A stretch of 62,074 bases of DNA from an uncultured Caulobacterales bacterium (GTDB lineage Bacteria > Pseudomonadota > Alphaproteobacteria > Caulobacterales > Caulobacteraceae). The stretch is from the NCBI GenBank assembly GCA_903858685.1, contig CAIOJR010000208.1, forward strand, positions 1 to 62,074, read 5' to 3'. Below are positions 25,757 to 33,911 of the stretch, piece by piece. The position numbers and the translations under genes were made by a program. The notes beneath the pieces were generated by a model that searched no databases, was not told the DNA's origin, and worked only from the letters and a program-made list of their open reading frames with translations. Every line of letters begins with the position of its first letter. Position 1 is the stretch's first letter.

Positions 25757-26497
25757 ATGGCGAAAATCACACTAGTTGACGACGACGAAAACATTGTTGC
25801 TTCCGTGTCCCTGGCCCTTGAAAGCCATGGCCACGAGGTGAAGGCCTATTATGACGGCGCTTCGGGGCTGGCCGCTCTGGAGTCCGATCCGCCGGATCTG
25901 GCGATTGTGGACGTGAAAATGCCGCGCATGGACGGCATGGAGTTGCTGCGTCGCCTGCGCCAGACCTCCAATGTCCCGGTGATCATCCTCACATCGAAAG
26001 ACGAAGAAATCGACGAGATCCTCGGATTCAATCTCGGCGCCGATGATTACATGCACAAGCCGTTCTCCCAGCGCCTTCTGATTGAGCGGGTCAAGGCGGT
26101 GCTGCGTCGCGGCAACCCGGATGGCCAGACGGACGAGCTGGATCTGTCAGGCGGCGCCAATGCAGCCTCAGCCGCCGGCGGCGCGCCCGGCTCCAAAGCC
26201 ATCAAGCGCGGCAAGCTGACCCTGGACCCTGCACGCCACGACTGCCTGTGGGACAATCGCCCGGTAAAGCTGACCGTGACGGAATTCCTGCTGTTGCAAG
26301 CGCTCGCCCAGCGTCCCGGCTTTGTGAAGAGCCGCGACAACCTGATGGACGCGGCCTATGACGATCAGGTCTATGTGGACGACCGCACCATCGACAGCCA
26401 CGTCAAGCGAATGCGCAAGAAGTTCCGCCAGATCGATCCCGAGTTCGACGCAATCGAGACCCTGTATGGCGTCGGCTACCGCTACCGGGAATCCTGA
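25757..26497 (+). CDS. chvI: Response regulator ChvI (OmpR family)
   Basis: ChvI is the DNA-binding regulator of the ChvG/ChvI envelope and acid-stress system. It is 246 residues. The receiver domain (1-120) has acidic residues DDD at 8-10, phosphoacceptor Asp52 in [12 protein letters not shown], Thr in ILTSKDEE and Lys in YMHKPFSQ. A low-complexity linker (about 125-150, Gly/Ala/Ser rich) leads to the winged-helix domain ending in [16 protein letters not shown] 25757 is the family start. The next gene encodes the ChvG kinase and overlaps it. Confidence 0.94.
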   Translation: MAKITLVDDDENIVASVSLALESHGHEVKAYYDGASGLAALESDPPDLAIVDVKMPRMDGMELLRRLRQTSNVPVIILTSKDEEIDEILGFNLGADDYMHKPFSQRLLIERVKAVLRRGNPDGQTDELDLSGGANAASAAGGAPGSKAIKRGKLTLDPARHDCLWDNRPVKLTVTEFLLLQALAQRPGFVKSRDNLMDAAYDDQVYVDDRTIDSHVKRMRKKFRQIDPEFDAIETLYGVGYRYRES

Positions 26498-28079
26498 GAC
26501 GGATCGGCCCCTGACCGGTCGCGTTCGCCTGCCTCTGGCGGGCTCGCGGCTGGGCAGACTGATCCTGCTCCTGAACATACTGGGCCTGGTCGTGCTGATC
26601 GCCGGGGCCCTGATCATGAACGAGTTCACGCGCGGACTGGTGGAGGCGCGTCTGGACAGTCTGTCCACGCAAGGCCAGCTTCTGTCCTACGCGATTGTGA
26701 ACGCCGCGACCGAGGGCGATCCCGAGCCGTCCATGAACCCGGAACTGGGGCGCAAAATCCTGACCCTCCTCGGCGTACCGCCGTCCGAGCGGGCGCGGCT
26801 CTATGACGCCGATGGCCACCTGATCGCGGACACCGATCTGATCGCCGACCGGGTGTTGCAACGCAATCTTCCGGCGGTGCGCACGCCCGGCAATCCCCTG
26901 TCTGAAAGCGAAACCGCCGTCAGCGCCCGCGAAGCCAAGGCCCATGGGGCCGAAATGGCTGAAGTCCAGGCGGCGCTGAAAGGCGTGAAGGTGTCGCAGG
27001 TGCGCGAGTCGGAAAGCGGCGGCCGGCTCGTCAGCGTCTCTATCCCGATCCAGCATGTTCAGCGGGTCCTGGGCGTGCTGATGCTGGAGGCGGGCGGCGT
27101 TGACGCGATTGTGGCGGCCCAGAGGCGCACCCTGACCCCGTTCATCATCATCGCCGTTCTGGTCACGCTGGTGTCTTCCATCCTGCTGGATCAGCTTGTG
27201 GCGCGCCCGGTCTTGCGACTGGCGCGAGCGGCGGACAGCGTGCGCCTGTCGCGGGCGCGGGCCATGTCCCTGCCCGATCTGGCCGGACGCGACGACGAGG
27301 TGGGCGACCTGACCCGGTCACTCGAAAGCATGACCCAGACCCAGTCGGCGAGGCTGGACGCCATTGAGCGCTTCGCCGCTGATGTGGCGCATGAGATCAA
27401 GAACCCCCTGACCTCCATTCGCTCCGCCGTGGAGACGCTGGAAATGGCGCCCGCCGCCTCGCCTGTGCGCGACCGCCTGATCGGCATCCTGAAGTCGGAT
27501 GTGCGGCGTATGGACCGGCTGATCACCGACATCTCCAACGCCTCGCGCGTGGATGCGGAGCTGTCGCGCGAGGCGCCGCGCGGCGTGGAGTTGGACCGTT
27601 TGCTGAGCGACATCGTGGCGACCTACGCCGCCGAACTTCATCCGGACGAGCCGTCAGTCCGGCTGATCCTGCCCGCGGATTCGGCTGGCCTGTGGGTGTC
27701 AGGGCGCGAGACTCCCTTTGGCCAGGTTTTCCGCAACCTGATCGACAATGCCCGCTCATTCAGCCCAAGGGACGGCGAGGTGCGCGTCACCCTGTCGCGC
27801 ACCGCCCCGGACAAGACCGGGCGCGGACGGATTGTGGTGTTCGTGGATGATGACGGGCCCGGTGTTCCCACCGACAACCTGGAGACCGTGTTCCAGCGCT
27901 TCTACACATCCCGTCCTCGCGGTCAGGCGTTCGGCAGTCATTCCGGCCTTGGCCTGTCGATCGCGCGACAGATTGTCGAGGCGCATGGCGGCGTGATCCG
28001 CGCGATCAATCGGGAAGGCGATCAGGGCCAGGTGCTGGGCGCGCGCTTCAGCGTCGACCTGCCAGAGGTGAGAGCATGA
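26466..28079 (+). CDS. chvG: Sensor histidine kinase ChvG
   Basis: ChvG is the inner-membrane sensor that phosphorylates ChvI. From ATG 26466 it is 537 residues: TM1 ([20 protein letters not shown]), a periplasmic domain of about 180 residues, TM2 ([19 protein letters not shown]), a HAMP segment, the HisKA H-box [12 protein letters not shown] with His309, and an ATPase domain with N box [10 protein letters not shown] and G boxes DDDGPGV and [10 protein letters not shown]. The start overlaps chvI by 32 bases; an ATG at 26358 is in frame but lies within chvI with unlikely sequence. The stop overlaps hprK by four bases, so the kinase and the PTS block are coupled. Confidence 0.93.
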   Translation: MASATATGNPETDRPLTGRVRLPLAGSRLGRLILLLNILGLVVLIAGALIMNEFTRGLVEARLDSLSTQGQLLSYAIVNAATEGDPEPSMNPELGRKILTLLGVPPSERARLYDADGHLIADTDLIADRVLQRNLPAVRTPGNPLSESETAVSAREAKAHGAEMAEVQAALKGVKVSQVRESESGGRLVSVSIPIQHVQRVLGVLMLEAGGVDAIVAAQRRTLTPFIIIAVLVTLVSSILLDQLVARPVLRLARAADSVRLSRARAMSLPDLAGRDDEVGDLTRSLESMTQTQSARLDAIERFAADVAHEIKNPLTSIRSAVETLEMAPAASPVRDRLIGILKSDVRRMDRLITDISNASRVDAELSREAPRGVELDRLLSDIVATYAAELHPDEPSVRLILPADSAGLWVSGRETPFGQVFRNLIDNARSFSPRDGEVRVTLSRTAPDKTGRGRIVVFVDDDGPGVPTDNLETVFQRFYTSRPRGQAFGSHSGLGLSIARQIVEAHGGVIRAINREGDQGQVLGARFSVDLPEVRA

Positions 28080-28519
28080 TTCGGCCGACCGAAACGCTGC
28101 ATGCCACACTTCTGGTGCAGAGAGACCGTGGACTATGGCGCGGCGTCCTGCTCAGGGGGCCGTCGGGCGCAGGCAAGAGCGATCTGGCGCTGCGTCTGCT
28201 GGGCCACGGCTGGCGACTGGTCTCCGATGACCGCACCATTGTCTGGCGTGACGGCGCAAAGCTGTTCGGTCGTGCGCCCCAAAGCCTGTCAGGCCTGATC
28301 GAGGCGAGGGGCGTGGGCGTTGTGGCAAGCCCCTGGGCCATAGCCGCGTTCGGGGAAGTCGTCCTGTTGGCGGACTGTGTGGGACGCGATGACGAGGTGG
28401 AGCGGACCCCGCTTCGTCAGACCATCCGGGTGCAGGATATCGACATACCCGCCACACGATTGTGCGCTCTTGACGCCTCGGCGGCGCACAAACTTATGCT
28501 CGCCTTCGCACTTGCGTAA
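28076..28519 (+). CDS. hprK: HPr kinase/phosphorylase, short alphaproteobacterial form
   Basis: This 147-residue protein corresponds to the C-terminal catalytic domain of HPr kinase; the N-terminal domain found in Firmicutes is absent, as is normal for alphaproteobacteria. Walker A is GPSGAGKS (residues 28-35), and LVSDDRTIVW carries the Asp pair of the active site. It phosphorylates a serine of HPr to tune PTS phosphate flow. Its ATG overlaps the chvG stop (ATGA), and the EIIA and HPr genes follow. Confidence 0.93.
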   Translation: MIRPTETLHATLLVQRDRGLWRGVLLRGPSGAGKSDLALRLLGHGWRLVSDDRTIVWRDGAKLFGRAPQSLSGLIEARGVGVVASPWAIAAFGEVVLLADCVGRDDEVERTPLRQTIRVQDIDIPATRLCALDASAAHKLMLAFALA

Positions 28520-28527
28520 TCCTGCCG

Positions 28528-28557
28528 TTTGACACGCCGCACAAGGGGCGTATCAAA
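28528..28557 (+). promoter_or_regulatory. Promoter inside an 11-bp palindrome upstream of the EIIA gene
   Basis: TTTGACACGCC (28528-28538) and GGCGTATCAAA (28547-28557) form an inverted repeat with one mismatch and an 8-base spacer. The same segment holds TTGACA (28529-28534) and TATCAA (28551-28556) 16 bases apart, which reads as a sigma-70 promoter. It may be an operator-promoter for the PTS genes or an RNA hairpin after hprK. Confidence 0.45.
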
Positions 28558-28620
28558 GGCGGCGCTGCAGCTCTGGGGGTGGAGGATGCAGCGCGTTGGG
28601 GACACCCTCAAGAGGAAGGC

Positions 28621-29025
28621 ATGATCGGTCTGGTGATCGTCACCCACGGACGTCTCGCGGAGGAGTTCGTGGCTGCGATGGAGCATGTTGTGGGCCCACA
28701 GCCCCAACTCGTCGCGATTTCGATCGGTCCGGACGACGACATGGAGCGCCGGCGGACGGACATTGTTCGCGCCGCCAGGTCCGTGGACAGCGGAGACGGC
28801 GTTATACTGCTGACCGACATGTTCGGCGGCACCCCGTCCAACCTGGCCATTTCGGTGATGGATGAAACCCATGCCGAGGTGATCGCCGGATTGAACCTGC
28901 CCATGCTGATCAAATTAGCCAGCGTCAGGACCCGCGAACCTCTTGGCCCCTGCGTCGCCGCGGCCCAGGATGCGGGCCGCAAATATATCAGCGTGGCGTC
29001 CTACGTGCTTGCGGGCGAAAAATGA
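28621..29025 (+). CDS. PTS system EIIA component, mannose/ascorbate-type family
   Basis: This 134-residue protein is an EIIA of the mannose family. IVTHGRLAEE holds phosphoacceptor His9, and ILLTDMFGGTPSNLA is the second family motif. No EIIB or EIIC is present here, so it most likely works as a regulatory phosphate acceptor rather than in sugar transport. ATG 28621 has AGAGGAAGG just upstream, and a possible promoter lies at 28528-28557. The stop overlaps the HPr start by four bases. Confidence 0.93.
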   Translation: MIGLVIVTHGRLAEEFVAAMEHVVGPQPQLVAISIGPDDDMERRRTDIVRAARSVDSGDGVILLTDMFGGTPSNLAISVMDETHAEVIAGLNLPMLIKLASVRTREPLGPCVAAAQDAGRKYISVASYVLAGEK

Positions 29026-29303
29026 GCGCCGGACCGCTTCTGCGCACCGTCGAGATCATCAATGAGCGGGGCCTGCACGCCCGCGCCTCAGCGAAATTCG
29101 TCAAGACCGCCGCCCAGTTCGACGCCGAGATCAAGGTCAGCCGGGAAGGGCAGACTGTTGACGCCCAATCCATCATGGGCCTGATGATGCTGGCGGCGGG
29201 CATCGGCTCCACCGTCGACATCTCCGCAGAGGGCCGGGAGGCGGAGACGGCGCTGGACGCCCTTACGGCGCTGATCGCGGACCGTTTTCAGGAAGAACGC
29301 TGA
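29022..29303 (+). CDS. ptsH: HPr family phosphocarrier protein
   Basis: HPr passes phosphate from enzyme I to EIIA proteins. The 93-residue protein has NERGLHARASAKF with the active His19 and DAQSIMGLMML with Ser50, the site for HprK. It is translationally coupled to the EIIA gene (ATGA overlap). Enzyme I is not in the window. The last 41 bases overlap the convergent gene on the minus strand, the largest 3' overlap here. Confidence 0.95.
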   Translation: MSAGPLLRTVEIINERGLHARASAKFVKTAAQFDAEIKVSREGQTVDAQSIMGLMMLAAGIGSTVDISAEGREAETALDALTALIADRFQEER

Positions 29304-30105
29304 CCAGGCTGGGGTCCAGGCAGACCACCGCCGCCACGGTGGCCGAGCGGCGCAGACTGTCCGCGACGATCCCGTAATTGTCCAAAGTCACTGGCCGCCC
29401 TTCTGCGCTGGCGGAATGAGACAGCTTCAGCCGATGCATGGCCGAAAGAATGGCCGTCAGGGGTGCGGCGAACAGCCGCCCCCGCCGGGGCTCGTCTGAC
29501 AGGGTCAACCCCACCATGCGTCCCGCCTCGTCCAGCACGGGGGCCCCGGCGATGGTTCTCATACCGTCGCCCAGCCCCTCGGTGCGGCCTGTCTCGGCAT
29601 AGATGTCGCGCCGTTCGCCCACACGCCCGATCTGGCCAATCAGGCGGCTTGCCACCTCGCCCGGCCCCTCGTCCGGAAAGCCTGGATGGGAGGCCTCCGC
29701 CCCCGGTTCAGCCGCCTTGTCCGCCAGCGGCAGGGGCGGGGCGCCCATGACGGTCGACAGAAAGGAAACGCCTCCCGGCGCATTAGCGACCAGACGGGCG
29801 GGCAATCCACGCTGCGGCGTCGCCATCAGCATCGGACTTCGGCAATGCGCGACCACGCTGGTGGCCGTCACCCATAAGCCCGATTCGGAAATGGACGAAG
29901 CCGCCCCTCTGATTCGCCGCAATGGATCCGGACGCGGCGTGTGCAGGGCGGACCCGTCCACCAGGGTCACATCGGCCAGTATGGCCGCCTCTGTCGGCAG
30001 GGGCGCGATCGGCGGCGCGTCGTGGCGCATCCGCAGCCCCAGGGCCAGACCGGCGACCACCAGGGTCAAACCCGCAAAGACCAGCCCCGGCGGCGCGGTT
30101 CGCAT
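29263..30105 (-). CDS. Membrane-anchored trypsin-like protein lacking catalytic residues
   Basis: The 280-residue protein begins with one hydrophobic segment (LVFAGLTLVVAGLALGL, about 8-24) that would anchor it in the inner membrane. The rest resembles a DegP/trypsin-like domain: SGLWVTATSVVAHC (75-88) matches the usual VTA.HVV element but has Ser where the catalytic His should be, and TIAGAPVLDEAGRMVGL (185-200) matches the GNSGGPL..GxVVGI element but lacks its Ser. It is therefore probably a pseudoprotease used for binding. That homology is inferred from motif spacing. It starts 6 bases after the DUF350 stop, in one operon with the Kdo-hydroxylase-like gene. Confidence 0.65.
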   Translation of the reverse strand: MRTAPPGLVFAGLTLVVAGLALGLRMRHDAPPIAPLPTEAAILADVTLVDGSALHTPRPDPLRRIRGAASSISESGLWVTATSVVAHCRSPMLMATPQRGLPARLVANAPGGVSFLSTVMGAPPLPLADKAAEPGAEASHPGFPDEGPGEVASRLIGQIGRVGERRDIYAETGRTEGLGDGMRTIAGAPVLDEAGRMVGLTLSDEPRRGRLFAAPLTAILSAMHRLKLSHSASAEGRPVTLDNYGIVADSLRRSATVAAVVCLDPSLVSVLPENGPRSAP

Positions 30106-30111
30106 CGTCGT

Positions 30112-30534
30112 TCAGACCGATATCGCAGCGCAGAGCAGAATGGCCGCCGCCAGCCGCGCGCCGCCCAGAAGAACAGACGCCGACAGGTCCTTCTCATCGC
30201 GGATCCGCGCGGTCAGCCCCGCCAGCAACAGATCGCACAGGCCAAACAAGGCCAGTTGCACCAGTCCGGCGGCAAGACTCCACAAGGCGACGTCCAGAAG
30301 GCTGGAGGATGAGGCCAGCGCCCGCGCAATGGGCAGGGCCAGCGACAGCAGTGTGGCGGCGAACAGCGCCGCCGAGGCCGCATTGCCCAGGCGCACCTGT
30401 TCCACATCCCTGGCCCGTGAGGTCAGGGCATAGGCCGCCGCCGCGGCGACAAAGACCGCAAGCCCTATGGCCAGATGGGCGAGCAGAACCGGAAAGCCGG
30501 TCAGAAAAGCGATCAGTTCACCGGGAATGGACAT
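30112..30534 (-). CDS. DUF350 membrane protein
   Basis: This 140-residue protein has four hydrophobic segments: PVLLAHLAIGLAVFVAAAAAYAL, then ASAALFAATLLSLALPIARAL, VALWSLAAGLVQLALFGLCDL and GARLAAAILLCAAISV. The internal pattern LLAGLTARIRDEKDLSASVLLGG matches the DUF350 repeat, in which an acidic EKD/ENN segment precedes a small-residue helix. Function of the family is unknown. It lies between a Kdo-hydroxylase-like gene (24 bases upstream) and a membrane-anchored protease-like gene (6 bases downstream) on the same strand. Confidence 0.85.
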   Translation of the reverse strand: MSIPGELIAFLTGFPVLLAHLAIGLAVFVAAAAAYALTSRARDVEQVRLGNAASAALFAATLLSLALPIARALASSSSLLDVALWSLAAGLVQLALFGLCDLLLAGLTARIRDEKDLSASVLLGGARLAAAILLCAAISV

Positions 30535-30558
30535 GGAGCGCGGCCTGCCTCTGCTTGT

Positions 30559-31419
30559 TCAAACCAGCTTGCGGTTCAACATGGACTCAAGGATGCGGAC
30601 CGGCGCCTTGGCGGGATCGTTCATCCCCTCCGGGGGCAACAGAAAGGTCTGCTCAAAGGCGTGCTGACCCGCCAGCGCAGCGTGCAGAACGCTGTCCGTA
30701 TAGACGATCCAGCTTGCGCCTGCGGGCAACATGATCTCGTCGCTGGGCGTCGCGGCCTGAAACGCTGCGTCCATCTTGCCCAGATCATGAAGCTGCAGCA
30801 TGGCGTGATCATAGGGCGTGCGCCGTCCCTTGGTGATCTTCAGGGCGGACATGATGCTGGCCAGGCCCGGCGCGGGGCCGGCCTTCAGTCGCGGCTGGAA
30901 ATCACGGGCGAACTCGCCAAAGGCCTGACGGCCGATGCGCCAGTGGCGCGCGCGCCCCTGCGGATGAACATTGGTGAAGACGCGCAGGATGCGACGCCCC
31001 TGCACCGGATTGGCCGGAAAGGCGTCAAGATGCAAAAGCCGGTCATCCTTGCGTGGGCTGAGCACGCGCACAGCAACCTCGCCCGGACGAAAGCTGGTCC
31101 GTTTGCGTTGCAGCGCAGGCGCATAGCCCGGGGCCGTCCGGGTCAGAAGATCACGGGCGAAGTCGGCATAGCGCGCCAGCATGGCCCGACATGTCTCCAG
31201 CGCCTCACCCTCCAGAGCGACGCCGCCGAGCTTTCCCGTATCTGGATTATAGCTGACATTCTTCGATTCCCCGGAAAAGATGGCCGGGTCGATCAGGCCC
31301 TGTTCTTCAGGGCGGATTTCGAACGGCGTATCCGGGAACAGGATGAGGGCGCCGTCTTCAAGGGCGGCGGCCAGATCCTGAACGTCCGACGCAGGGTCGG
31401 CTTCAACGATGCGGGACAT
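30559..31419 (-). CDS. Kdo hydroxylase (KdoO) family protein
   Basis: KdoO proteins are Fe(II)/2-oxoglutarate-type hydroxylases that convert the outer Kdo sugar of lipopolysaccharide to Ko. The 286-residue protein has LLHLDAFP with His130 and Asp132 as the metal-binding pair, followed by GRRILRVFTNVHPQGRARHWRIG, the most recognisable part of the family, and a distal SVLHAAL that may give the third ligand. ATG 31419 has CGGAG 10-14 bases upstream; the longer frame adds an arginine-rich tail without family character. It heads an operon with DUF350 and a protease-like gene. Confidence 0.82.
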   Translation of the reverse strand: MSRIVEADPASDVQDLAAALEDGALILFPDTPFEIRPEEQGLIDPAIFSGESKNVSYNPDTGKLGGVALEGEALETCRAMLARYADFARDLLTRTAPGYAPALQRKRTSFRPGEVAVRVLSPRKDDRLLHLDAFPANPVQGRRILRVFTNVHPQGRARHWRIGRQAFGEFARDFQPRLKAGPAPGLASIMSALKITKGRRTPYDHAMLQLHDLGKMDAAFQAATPSDEIMLPAGASWIVYTDSVLHAALAGQHAFEQTFLLPPEGMNDPAKAPVRILESMLNRKLV

Positions 31420-31581
31420 GAGGCGGCGGCTCCGACGGGGGCGGGACATCCTGTTTAGAGGCAAAACGGCCGGTGCGCCACATCCGGCGCGCCGCCGTTC
31501 TGGGCGGCAGGGACTTGGCGCGGCGCCATTGGCGCCTTACCTGTGGACGGCAGTGACCCATTTGCGGCTGAAAGACCTATC

Positions 31582-31962
31582 ATGTCGGAAGACAATCGCA
31601 TGCTGACGGGCCTGACCCGCGGCTTTCAGCGCAAATGCCCCAATTGCGGACAGGGCCATCTGTTCAAGGGATATTTGAAGGTGCGTCCGAACTGCGACGT
31701 CTGCGGCCATGACAATGGCCAGTATCGCGCCGATGACGCGCCGCCCTATTTCACCATTCTGATTGTGGGTCACATCATTATCGGGCCGATGCTGGCCTTC
31801 AACTTCATCTGGACCTGGCCGGTCGGCCTGGTGCTGGGCCTGACCCTGCCCACTCTCCTTATGCTCACCCTGGCCCTTTTGCCGCTCGTGAAGGGCGCGG
31901 TGATCGGGTTTCACTGGGCCGCACAGATCAAGGGCGCGCCAGCCGAGCCGACGCGCCCCTGA
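31582..31962 (+). CDS. DUF983 zinc-ribbon membrane protein
   Basis: This 126-residue protein fits DUF983: an N-terminal zinc ribbon with CPNCGQGHLF and CDVCGHDNGQY, then two hydrophobic segments (FTILIVGHIIIGPMLAFNFIW and LVLGLTLPTLLMLTLALLPLV). ATG 31582 is preferred; a GTG at 31543 is in frame but adds residues without family character. The function is unknown. It is transcribed divergently from the Kdo-hydroxylase-like gene and converges on the M28 peptidase, whose stop is 9 bases away. Confidence 0.85.
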   Translation: MSEDNRMLTGLTRGFQRKCPNCGQGHLFKGYLKVRPNCDVCGHDNGQYRADDAPPYFTILIVGHIIIGPMLAFNFIWTWPVGLVLGLTLPTLLMLTLALLPLVKGAVIGFHWAAQIKGAPAEPTRP

Positions 31963-31971
31963 CAGGTTCGC

Positions 31972-33705
31972 CTACTGGCGCTGGCTGGCTGAGGCGTCTC
32001 GCACGGATTTGAACTCCGAGCCTTCGCCCCAGTCGGGCCAGATTTTGCTGTCAGCCAGCTTTCGGCCGATCTCGTAGATCAGACCGTCGTCAATAGCCTG
32101 CCCGCTCAGATCCCAGTCCGCGCGCCATTCGTCGGCCGGCTGATGGTAGCGGTGGACCACATAGTCCACCTCAATTGCGCGCCCTGCGTTCACACCGCCC
32201 TTGTACAGATCAAGCCCGCTATTGATCGACACAGCGGGAACCCCGCGCTTGGCCAGAGGAAAATGGTCCGAGCGATAGAAGTGGCCGGCCTCGGGCACAG
32301 CGTCTGGCGTGAAATAACGCCCCTGCGCCCTGGCCGCAGCGGCGATATCGTCGATCAGGCTCAGCTTGGCGCTGCCCGACACCGACACGTCCCGCGCAGG
32401 CCCGCCGGTCGACAGGCCGTCGCGGTTGAACACCGCCACCGTCCTGGCCAGAGGATAGAGGGGGTGCGCGGCGTAATATTCTGATCCCAGAAGCCCTTTC
32501 TCTTCTGCCGTGAAGGCGATGAAACCCACGGTGCGCGCTGTTCTCGGCTGGCTGGCATAGACCCTCGCCAGTTCGAGGATCGATGCGACGCCGCCGGCAT
32601 TGTCGACTGCGCCATTATAGATCCGGTCGCCCCGGGCGTCCGGCAGGCCTATCCCCAGATGATCCCAGTGCGCGGAATAGAAGACATATTCATCCGGCCG
32701 GGTCGCGCCGGGCAGGACCGCGACCACGTTATGCGACACGATGGTGCTGGCGGCGACCTTGTAGTGGGCGCTGAAATGCTCGCCCTTCAGAACCGCCGGA
32801 TGGAAATCCGCCGTCTGGGCCAGCGCTTTTTCCTTTTCGAAGTCGAGTCCGGCGCGCTTGAACAGGGCCACCGCCTGATCGCGTTGAATCCAGCCTTCCA
32901 GCAGGGGATGCGACTTGAGCGGCGCATCGCGCACCACGTCGAACTGCGGCGCAGAATTTGAGTTCTTCACCGTCGCCCAGCCATAGGCGGCGGGCGCGGT
33001 TTCGTGGACGATCAGCATGCCCAGCGCGCCCTGACGAGCGGCCTCCTCATATTTATAGGTCCAGCGGCCATAATAGGTCATGGCCTTGCCATCGAACCTG
33101 CCCGTGGTGGGATGGCCCGGCGGGGTTTCAAAATCGGGATCGTTGATCAGGACAACGGCGATCTTGCCTTTGAGGTTGATCCCCTTGAAATCATCCCAGC
33201 CCCGCTCCGGCGCCTTGACCCCATAGCCGACAAAGACCAACGGGGCCTTGGCGATATCCACGGCGGCGACCGGCGCCAGCGAATGCACGACCACATCCTC
33301 GCCCGCCTGAAGCCTATAGACACCCGCCTTGTCGCTGAAGGACAGGACCGGCTCTGAGGTCACCTCGAACCGGCGCAAGGGCGCATCCTGCGTCCAGGCG
33401 CGACCGCCGCCCGGTTGAACGTCGCCGCCGGGTTGAAGACCCGAGGCTTTGAACTGGCCAATGATGTAGTCAATCGTCTTGACCTCGGCGCGGGTCGCGG
33501 GACCGCGCCCCTCGAAACGGTCATCCGACAGGACCTTGTCATGCGCCGACAAACGCGCCGGATCGATCGGAGTGGAAGGCAAGGCGGCTGGCGGGGCTGA
33601 ATCGCCCGCCACAAGGGTTTCTGCGGAATTGACAAGGCTTGGCAGGCTAAAGGCCCCCAGGACCAAAGCGACTGCGGTCGCTGCGACAGGCCTAAATTTC
33701 ATCAA
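31972..33705 (-). CDS. Secreted M28 family zinc peptidase with PA domain
   Basis: This is a 577-residue exported aminopeptidase-like protein. A signal peptide (AATAVALVLGAFSLPSLVNSA) is followed by an N-terminal region, an inserted PA domain (about 140-290, with LVFVGYGVKAPERGWDDF) and the M28 catalytic domain. The two zinc ions should be held by SAHWDHLG, NGAVDNAGG, TAEEKGLLGS, the NRDG segment and a late YHQPADEW histidine. The family removes N-terminal residues from peptides in the periplasm. The upstream 206 bases separate it from the divergent trcR gene. Confidence 0.92.
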   Translation of the reverse strand: MMKFRPVAATAVALVLGAFSLPSLVNSAETLVAGDSAPPAALPSTPIDPARLSAHDKVLSDDRFEGRGPATRAEVKTIDYIIGQFKASGLQPGGDVQPGGGRAWTQDAPLRRFEVTSEPVLSFSDKAGVYRLQAGEDVVVHSLAPVAAVDIAKAPLVFVGYGVKAPERGWDDFKGINLKGKIAVVLINDPDFETPPGHPTTGRFDGKAMTYYGRWTYKYEEAARQGALGMLIVHETAPAAYGWATVKNSNSAPQFDVVRDAPLKSHPLLEGWIQRDQAVALFKRAGLDFEKEKALAQTADFHPAVLKGEHFSAHYKVAASTIVSHNVVAVLPGATRPDEYVFYSAHWDHLGIGLPDARGDRIYNGAVDNAGGVASILELARVYASQPRTARTVGFIAFTAEEKGLLGSEYYAAHPLYPLARTVAVFNRDGLSTGGPARDVSVSGSAKLSLIDDIAAAARAQGRYFTPDAVPEAGHFYRSDHFPLAKRGVPAVSINSGLDLYKGGVNAGRAIEVDYVVHRYHQPADEWRADWDLSGQAIDDGLIYEIGRKLADSKIWPDWGEGSEFKSVRDASASQRQ

Positions 33706-33808
33706 CCAACCCCGATCATGAAAATGCGTGAGGGGCCGCAGACTAGACCGGACGCTCCCGTCCGTCGACCGGTCAAGAAAAGCCGTTTCCGTTCTGCGCT
33801 GAATTGGC

Positions 33809-33860
33809 TATATGGGGTGTCTAACCCGCCCGGCCGAAAGGCCGGGCGCCGTTGTTTCTG
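33809..33860 (+). promoter_or_regulatory. Paired hairpins in the trcR leader
   Basis: A TATATG box (33809-33814) is followed by two back-to-back hairpins: GGGT/ACCC (33815-33827) and GCCCGGCC/GGCCGGGC (33828-33847) closed by a GAAA tetraloop. A T-rich stretch GCCGTTGTTTCTG follows. This can be read as an attenuator, a short terminated RNA, or a stable 5' leader of trcR, whose ATG is 51 bases further on. Confidence 0.45.
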
Positions 33861-33911
33861 CGGGTGGCGATAAGAGGTCGTCATCACCGCCGATAGAAAG
33901 GCTGACTGGCC

